Below are positions 57,745 to 64,000 of a stretch of DNA of 64,000 bases, piece after piece. Position 1 is the first letter of the stretch. Each line of letters begins with the position of its first letter. A program made the position numbers and the translations under genes. Source of the DNA: Larix kaempferi (lineage: Eukaryota > Streptophyta > Pinopsida > Pinales > Pinaceae); the NCBI GenBank assembly GCA_027924585.1, contig BSBM01000261.1:566001-630000 (forward strand), in the 5' to 3' direction. The notes under the pieces were generated by a model that did not search any database, was not told where the DNA came from, and saw nothing but the letters and a program-made list of their open reading frames with translations.

Positions 57745-60700
57745 CGTCTCTGATGAAAGAAAAAACTTGATTTTGGGTGGCAACTTAAATTTTACACTAG
57801 CAATGGAGGAATTTTGGGGTGCCTCTCCACGATTGGAACCTATTGTTGACTATATTCATCACAACATAAATAAACTCATATTAGTCGATATCGAACCAGT
57901 CTCTTTACAACCTATTTGGAGGAATAAAAGAGATGGACAAGATGGAGCCACAAAGTGATTATATAGATTCATAGTCTCAAAATATCTATCTAACAGGGTT
58001 AACTCTTATAGAACTTGGGGGACCTCTTGGGGGCGGAGGGGGGGGGGGCGCTCAGACCTGATTCCCATTCTTCTTCATTTAGCCTCCACAAACAATAATG
58101 GTCCCAATTCAATGACAACTTGGGTATTTCTCCAAACATGCACTTTACAAACTCTTTAAAAACCCTCAAAAAAGAAATTGTGGCTTGGCCCCATCTCGGC
58201 ACTACAGGGAGCGGGATAGCTCTGTAAAAGACACTAAAATCGAAAATGAACACCTTCAAGAAGATCCAACCAGGGGAATTCTCCACAAGAGGGCATATCT
58301 TGATTAACCAAGCTTGAACACAGTAAGGTCGAACTGCTCCGTGACCATGCAATAGTCTAGAGAATGAAAAGTAGAGCCACTTGGTTAGCCCTTGGGGATG
58401 AAAATACTGCATATTTCATAAGGTATAAAACCAAAGGAAAAGTCTCAATACTATTTTGGAACTCCAAGATTCGTCTAGGAAGTTCAAGAAAAATTTTCCG
58501 AACATGGAAACTTTTTCAGTCCATCATTTCTCAGAAATATAAGGAGCCTATAGGTCAAAACTTGGCGGAAATTATTAAATTTTGCTCCTTTCCACAATTG
58601 GTCTCTCCAGAAGACAACCAAAAACTCTTTGAATCGACCTCACTTGCCGAGTTGGAAAGTGTAATAGATAGATTCAAAAAGAATAAAGCCCCATGTCCTA
58701 ATGGTTGGACAATCAAGCTTTTTACCCGTTTCTTTGATTTTATGGGATTAGACTTATTGAAATTCTTCAAGGAGGTTTGCATAACATGTAAAGTGATTTC
58801 ATTCTTTAACTCCACTTTTATTGTCCTCATTCCATAGTTAGATAATCCCCTCACTTTCGGAGATTTGTGTCCTATCTCTTTATGTAACATTGTTTATAAG
58901 ATCATATCAAATACCTTAGAGGAAATGTTAAAGTCTCTTCTCTCAAATATGATTAGCCTCGAGCAATTCAACTTCCTAAAAGGCCACCAAATCCATGATG
59001 TGGTAGATGTCGCACAAGAGTGTATGCACAGTTTAAAAGTTGGAAATATACATATTATGCTAATCAAACTTGATCTCTCAAAATATTTTGACAAGACATG
59101 TTCGTTATACCTTCATTTTTTCCTTATACATGTTGGTTTCTCTCTTGATATTGTAAATTGTATATTGGGGTACTTAACATTGGTCTCTTATGCACTGCTC
59201 ATTAATTGCTTTAAGCATCCCCATTTTTCACTCCATCCCTTGAACTGTGACAAGGTTTCACCCTCTTGCCATATCTATTTCTCCTTGTTGTGGAAGGTCT
59301 CAATCGAGTCATACAAGAAGCCAAGAGACAAAGGAGATTGCAGGGTATTATATTTTGTTTCACTAAAGGTCACCCATTTACTTTTCATTGATGATATCTT
59401 TCTCATCATAAATGGACCACTACACGAAGCCTGAGCACTCATGGAATACTTCATCTCTTCTGCAAAGCTATAGTGATGCAAATTAATTCTGATAAGTGGA
59501 CATGTTACTGTAATAAGCTAGATGCCTAAATAATACGCGTTATCCAAACTATATATGAGTTTCTGATGGAAGAATTTAATTTAGAAATGAAGAACTTAGG
59601 ATTCAGGCTTAAAACAAATGGATACAGGAAGTCAGATTGGGATTGGCTCTTAGCATAGTTCAATACATGTATAAACCATGGTGCACTAGATGGCTCTCAT
59701 GGGGTGGCCACCTCATACTTGTCAAGTCAGTATTAGAGGCCCTTCTTGATCTATTGGTTTTCCTCAGGATCTTGATGAAGAATGGGAAAGATATAGATTG
59801 TCACTTCAACAAGCCCACATTCGTATTCAAGGGAGCTCAGATCAACTCATATAGAATGGAAATAAATAAGATGGGAGATATACAATCAAGCTCGGATACC
59901 AGTCTTAGATCTCCTCAAACGCTGATCAGGGCAGTGGTGGTGGCAGAATATATGGAAAGTAAAACCCCCACAAGAGTTGTATCTTTATGTGGTTGGTCCT
60001 CAAAAATAAGGTTGTTGCTTGGGACAACCTTTAGCATTGGAAATGCATTTCCAAGGCCCTGACAAATGCTACCTATGTTGAGAATCCAAAGAGAGCATTC
60101 CTTGCTTATTCTACAGGTGCTCTTATGCCATACAGATATGGGAGGATATAGAATACGGCTTGAATTTTCAGGATCTATGGCCGATTGCAGACCTTCAATA
60201 GAACTTGTGTCTCTGGTGCCCCAGACGAGCTAACAATTTACTGTCTCACTCCTTACTTCATTTTTTGGGTATATGGCTTGCTAGAAACATGACCATATTT
60301 GAAAATGTTCAAATTCCTTCCTTTCAATCTACAACAAGAATTGGTGCTCTTATCCATTTTTATAAAGAATACACAAGCATTGTCGTCCCTCTTCTAGTGG
60401 GGGAATTGCTCATTGGTAAAAGATCCTAATGGGTATTTTTGCGGGGTTGTTAAGGGAAAAACCGTCTTTTTGTCATTGCTGGGATTAGTTTACAAGTCCA
60501 ATTCTCAGTATGTTTCCTTTTTCGCTCATCTTGGCACAAACAATCTTTCTAAGCTCTCATCCCTATGGTATCCAATAAAGCTCGCATGGCAGAAAGGAAT
60601 TAAAGAAATGCAAATATTTGGAGAAGTCTCCTTGATAGCGATCAAGTGGATATTCGAGTCGATGTTGATCAAAGATATCACACTCTAGGATCTTTATGGT

Positions 60701-60771
60701 CAGTTTGTTTTAGGCACATCTACCGAGAGCGCAATCGGTTGGTATACTAACTCCCCGAAGAAGGTATTAGC
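57745..60771 (+). pseudogene. L1-like LINE, copy 2 (endonuclease end, RT, C-terminus)
   Basis: 57767-58000 encodes the end of the AP endonuclease (ILGGNLNFTLAMEEFWGASP, VDIEPVSLQPIWRNKRDGQ). RT follows in the same frame: KKNKAPCPNGWTIKLF, PISLCNIVYKIISNTLEEML, IKLDLSKYFDK, and the catalytic box LLFIDDIFLI (near 59377). Stops occur at 58835 and near 58017-58350; a G-rich run lies at 58022-58048. The connection region (59533 onward) matches copy 1 but has lost 557 bp. The downstream ORF end contains a zf-RVT-like CSYAIQIWEDIE piece. 5' truncated and inactive. Confidence 0.88.
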
Positions 60772-62147
60772 TGTAATGTCCCCTCCCACGGACCCAACTC
60801 CTGGAAGGGAATATGCTACCAATCTATGGGGATTTTCTTTAGCTCCGCTAAGTCATTAGATTCACAGCAATAAAATTAAGAGTGTGCAGATGCCATTTAA
60901 ACAATTAAGCACAACGAAACTAAAAACTCATCCACACACATATTTTATATGCATACATCATATCAAAAACAGTCATCAATCTAAACATTGCAGAAGTAAA
61001 TGCATAGACAGCAAGACACTTATCTTTATGGTGAAATGGCCCCAAACAACTAGATATGTTGCTGCAACATTCCTCCCAACCGTAGGTCTTTGCCCAGCCT
61101 GTATTATTTCAGCACTCAAAGGCCACCCCCGAGTTGGGCATGATATCTACAAGGAAAAGGGGACTCTCAAGCTCATCACATCCCAAAGCAATGGATACCC
61201 ATCTCAACCCCAACATTTCTTAACACACAGCAACTCAAAACTGAGCATGGATACACATAACAGCAAAATCCCAAGTGCTGGGTATGAGGAAAAACGTGGG
61301 CAGCTAAAACGAAGTGATAGATGGTGAATCAAGCCAGGGAAAGCAAATTCGTTTCCAGAAAACATCCTTGGGCATTCAAAGAGCTGCAATGGTCTCTACA
61401 AACCCCCAAATCGTGCTCTCTCCTTCCCAACAAGTATGTAATACAAAAACGAATTCCCAGCAATGCCAAAATGGAGGAAAACACTGGAAATCAGTGGAGA
61501 AAAATGCCCAGGCAGCTCCCAACAGGTCTGCAACACAAAAACGCCTTCTTCCCAGCTAGAAGACCCAGAGAAACAAGAAAAATGTGGCTGGAAAATGCCC
61601 AGGCAGTTCCAAAACGTGAGAGAGGCAAAAATCCTTCATGGTAATGGCTTAGGGAGCAAATCATGGCTATTTTCTTGCCCAATAAGCAAAAACACGATTT
61701 TCCATGAGGATGGATTGCCCATATTCGAATTTGGACAACCATACCTCCCCAATCCCCAAGGCATTAACTACTTCACCCAACTCTTCGGAGAAATGAATGA
61801 TTGGGCACCAAAGTCAACATGGGTAGTTGATGGTTGATGGGTTCCCTCATTGACAATTGGCTTGACTTCATTGGCTCAAGGGTTTGAATATTTCCCTCCC
61901 AATTCCTTGTAATATCATGCCCCCATCTCTTGTTACATTGCATAGCTAGTTGTGGGTATTTATATTAAAATGCATATTTACAATTCTCATGGCTCACTAG
62001 CACATGGGTTAAATAATACCAACATACTTTCCTCTTCAAGATTGAGTGTTCACTAGCGGGGCCTTGGCCTTGAACTCCATGCTAGGAATCATAAAATATT
62101 TACATTATAGCCCAAATATCATAAGGGTCAAGAATGGGGATGTGACA
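60772..62147. mobile_element. solo LTR, 1376 bp, TSD TTAGC
   Basis: Starts TGTAATGTCCCC and ends GGGGATGTGACA; flanked by TTAGC (60767-60771 and 62148-62152). Copy 1 of the large repeat has the uninterrupted empty site at about 33556. No internal region, consistent with LTR-LTR recombination after insertion. Open frames inside (for example 60884-61327, 61463-61837) are not supported as genes. Its termini resemble those of E5. Confidence 0.9.
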
Positions 62148-62152
62148 TTAGC

Positions 62153-64000
62153 AGGCAGTCAAGAATGGTATAGATAACTCACTCCTTAGATGGGAAATCT
62201 CACTCTACCTCTATTTTGTTGTTAAATATGTGATTGAATTTCTCACTCTACCTTTATTTTGATATTAGATTTGTGATTGAATTTCTCTAGCTGCATCTCT
62301 TTAATTTGTATGATCTTCGGAAAAGTTGGAAAATCTACAACAATCAACAATCTTTTAGAAATACATCAATCAATTGTTACTTTGAGATTCAATATACAAT
62401 GAAGCCATGTTATAAGTGTATAAATTCTTAAATTGCCAAGTAGGCCTGAAAAATGTATTTTTTTCCATTTTTAGCAATATGCAATGCAAATACAAAGAAA
62501 TTGGTACTCTCTATGTAGTTACCTATGACATTCTTTCCTATAGGGCTCATACAGGATCTCCTACTGTCTCTATTATGCTCTAATATCCACTCCCGAGTAG
62601 TCATTTAGGATTATTTTTGGGGGTTTTTCATGGCTCAACTCCCATTTAGGGTTAGGGTTGTGGATCCTATAGAATTTTCTTGAAAGTCCACAAACAAGCC
62701 TCTAAACCCCAAATCTACAAAGACATACCCCTAAAATGGGCTACAAACCAATTCATCCAATGTATCCATCGATAAAGCACCAAAATAGATACAAATTATA
62801 TTTATTGATCCATTTGAGATCATATTGTATATGAAGTAATTTGAAGATAACATAAGATAAGTTTATTGAACTGTTGTTATTGGAAATACGAATGCTTTGT
62901 GTATATGAACAACTAAGAAATCAAGAGTGATTAGAAATTTGGATGTATATATAAGTTGTAGGTTAATGGGGAATTTGTAAGACTTGTTAGTAGTTGTTTC
63001 ATGTGTATGAATAAAACATAAAAATAGCACATCCACTTCACTTGTGGTCCGTGAAGACTGATAGATCACAACTTAAGTGTTATGAACAAGTTATCTATTA
63101 CTTGTTCTCCATTCTTAGTTGTAATCACCAGTTTTTTGTTATCTTCTTTAGTTAAATGGGTTGTCTCTCACTACCCATTATCCATGCATGAGCTATGAGG
63201 TATCCATGCATTAGCTACCACTTATTTTGAAGTACTATAATAAAAGCAATCTAGAGAGTATGCTTGTCCCATCCTCCTTCAATGTAGGAAAAGTATAAAT
63301 GGTAGTCAACCCCAAATTCTAAGATATAAACACCTATCAATCTAGGAAAAGCATAAATGGTAGCCCACCCCAAATTCTAGGATATAAACACCTATCGGTG
63401 TAAAGATGAGAAAAAATATTTTATGTGCACCTCTTCGTCTTTTATCGCTGGAATCTCTACTTGTTTTTCATAATTTTTATCATGGTATTAACATGGTAGA
63501 TCCCAGGAAAATGAAAACATCTTAGATGTAGTATGACTTTTGTTTATTAGGTGTACAAGTTAGTAGATAACTGTGTTGTGTGTGGATTGCTAAGGAAAAT
63601 TTGTTCTTTGGTGTCGTTCGCATATCATCCATGGTTCGCAAAGTTATTTTGGATATATTGGTGTTCGTGTTTGTATGTAGGTATAAGTCATCATTAGGGT
63701 AGTTGCATGAGTTACTTTTGGATCAATATGCTCTCTAAGATACTTATGCCAGCTTTGATATCATGATGAATTTTATAGGGATGAGCTGCTGCTCTTCAAT
63801 TCACATTAAACTTCATAATTACAATGGACCTTGAAAGTTTGTATTTAAACACTTCTATATGTTAAATCCCTAACCTAGCTCATGCTTTATGCCTTATGCT
63901 TTATACATGCTTTAACTAAACTTAACTCAACTCCTAATAATAGAAATGAGATCAAGTGGGAGTTAATTACTTTTTCTAACATTTCATTTTAATTGATTGC
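62153..64000. other. non-coding part of large repeat copy 2
   Basis: Counterpart of 33557-35402. It includes the same 60-bp tandem duplication (about 63279-63398) and primer-site-like minus-strand word near 63750, with a ~30-bp insertion relative to copy 1. No gene recognised. Confidence 0.5.

Larger units (their letters stand above)
59533..64000 (+). repeat. direct large repeat, copy 2 (partner 31766-35402), runs off the window
   Basis: Same order and orientation as copy 1, with solo LTR 60772-62147 inserted and a 557-bp deletion after 59756. Homology continues to the last base of the window, so the true extent is unknown. Confidence 0.92.

Noticed and set aside
60884-61837. Several overlapping frames that look like a small gene cluster
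   Set aside because: They lie wholly within a solo LTR, overlap each other and show no domain.

Overview
This window looks like plant nuclear DNA, most likely from a seed plant with a very large repeat-rich genome. A gymnosperm is my best guess. Reasons: a class III peroxidase with the classic four-exon plant layout; Ty1/copia elements primed by initiator tRNA-Met; L1-like LINEs; CACTA ends; tRNA-derived SINEs; and a block of plastid-derived DNA (psbA, rpl16, petL, psaA and atpB pieces). LTRs with ends like TGTCATGTCCCC and TGTAATGTCCCC and heavy nesting of decayed retroelements fit a conifer or relative. The species assignment is inference.

Layout. 1-3054: right part of a CACTA-like transposon with two terminal exons of an unidentified gene and a palindrome-rich subterminal region. 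3140-4980: decayed LINE. 5816-6021: foldback MITE. 6262-6690: C/T-rich minisatellite. 6854-7050: tRNA-derived SINE. 9133-10436: the only apparently intact host gene, a secreted class III peroxidase. 11243-11691: three copies of a 150-bp tandem repeat.

11761-30682 is a nest. A minus-strand copia remnant (E2; LTR pieces 11761-12046 and 20437-20620, pol about 21420-22480) is split by an 8.4-kb copia derivative (E1, 12047-20436). E1 carries a small non-autonomous LTR element (N1, 17247-19039, perfect TSD AGAGG) inside a series of minisatellites. E2 is cut again by a second copia (E3, 22657-30682), whose pol is interrupted by a 3.1-kb mosaic with plastid gene fragments (about 24602-27683).

31766-35402 and 59533-64000 are two direct copies of one sequence: the end of an L1-like LINE plus about 1.8 kb of downstream DNA. 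The second copy carries a 557-bp deletion and a solo LTR (60772-62147, TSD TTAGC). Between the copies lie a ~430-bp satellite (35650-36790), a 41-bp minisatellite, a SINE, a minus-strand RNase H remnant, and a second nest (39888-55423).

That second nest is a 15.5-kb LTR element (E5, 2.1-kb LTRs, TSD ACACA). Its internal region has no visible gag or pol but holds one long decayed reading frame of about 955 codons that I cannot assign. Its 5' LTR contains a minus-strand copia (E4, 40995-46069) whose whole gag-pol stays in one frame and is broken only by stop codons. Its internal ORF contains a gag-only element (E6, 48430-51492, TSD ATTCA).

Apart from the peroxidase, every coding segment is transposon-derived or plastid-derived and nearly all are broken. 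The best candidates for something undescribed are E5 with its unassigned ORF, the gag-only E6 with duplicated modules, the minisatellite series downstream of pol in E1 and E2, and paired telo-box and RY motifs in the LTRs of E3 and E6.
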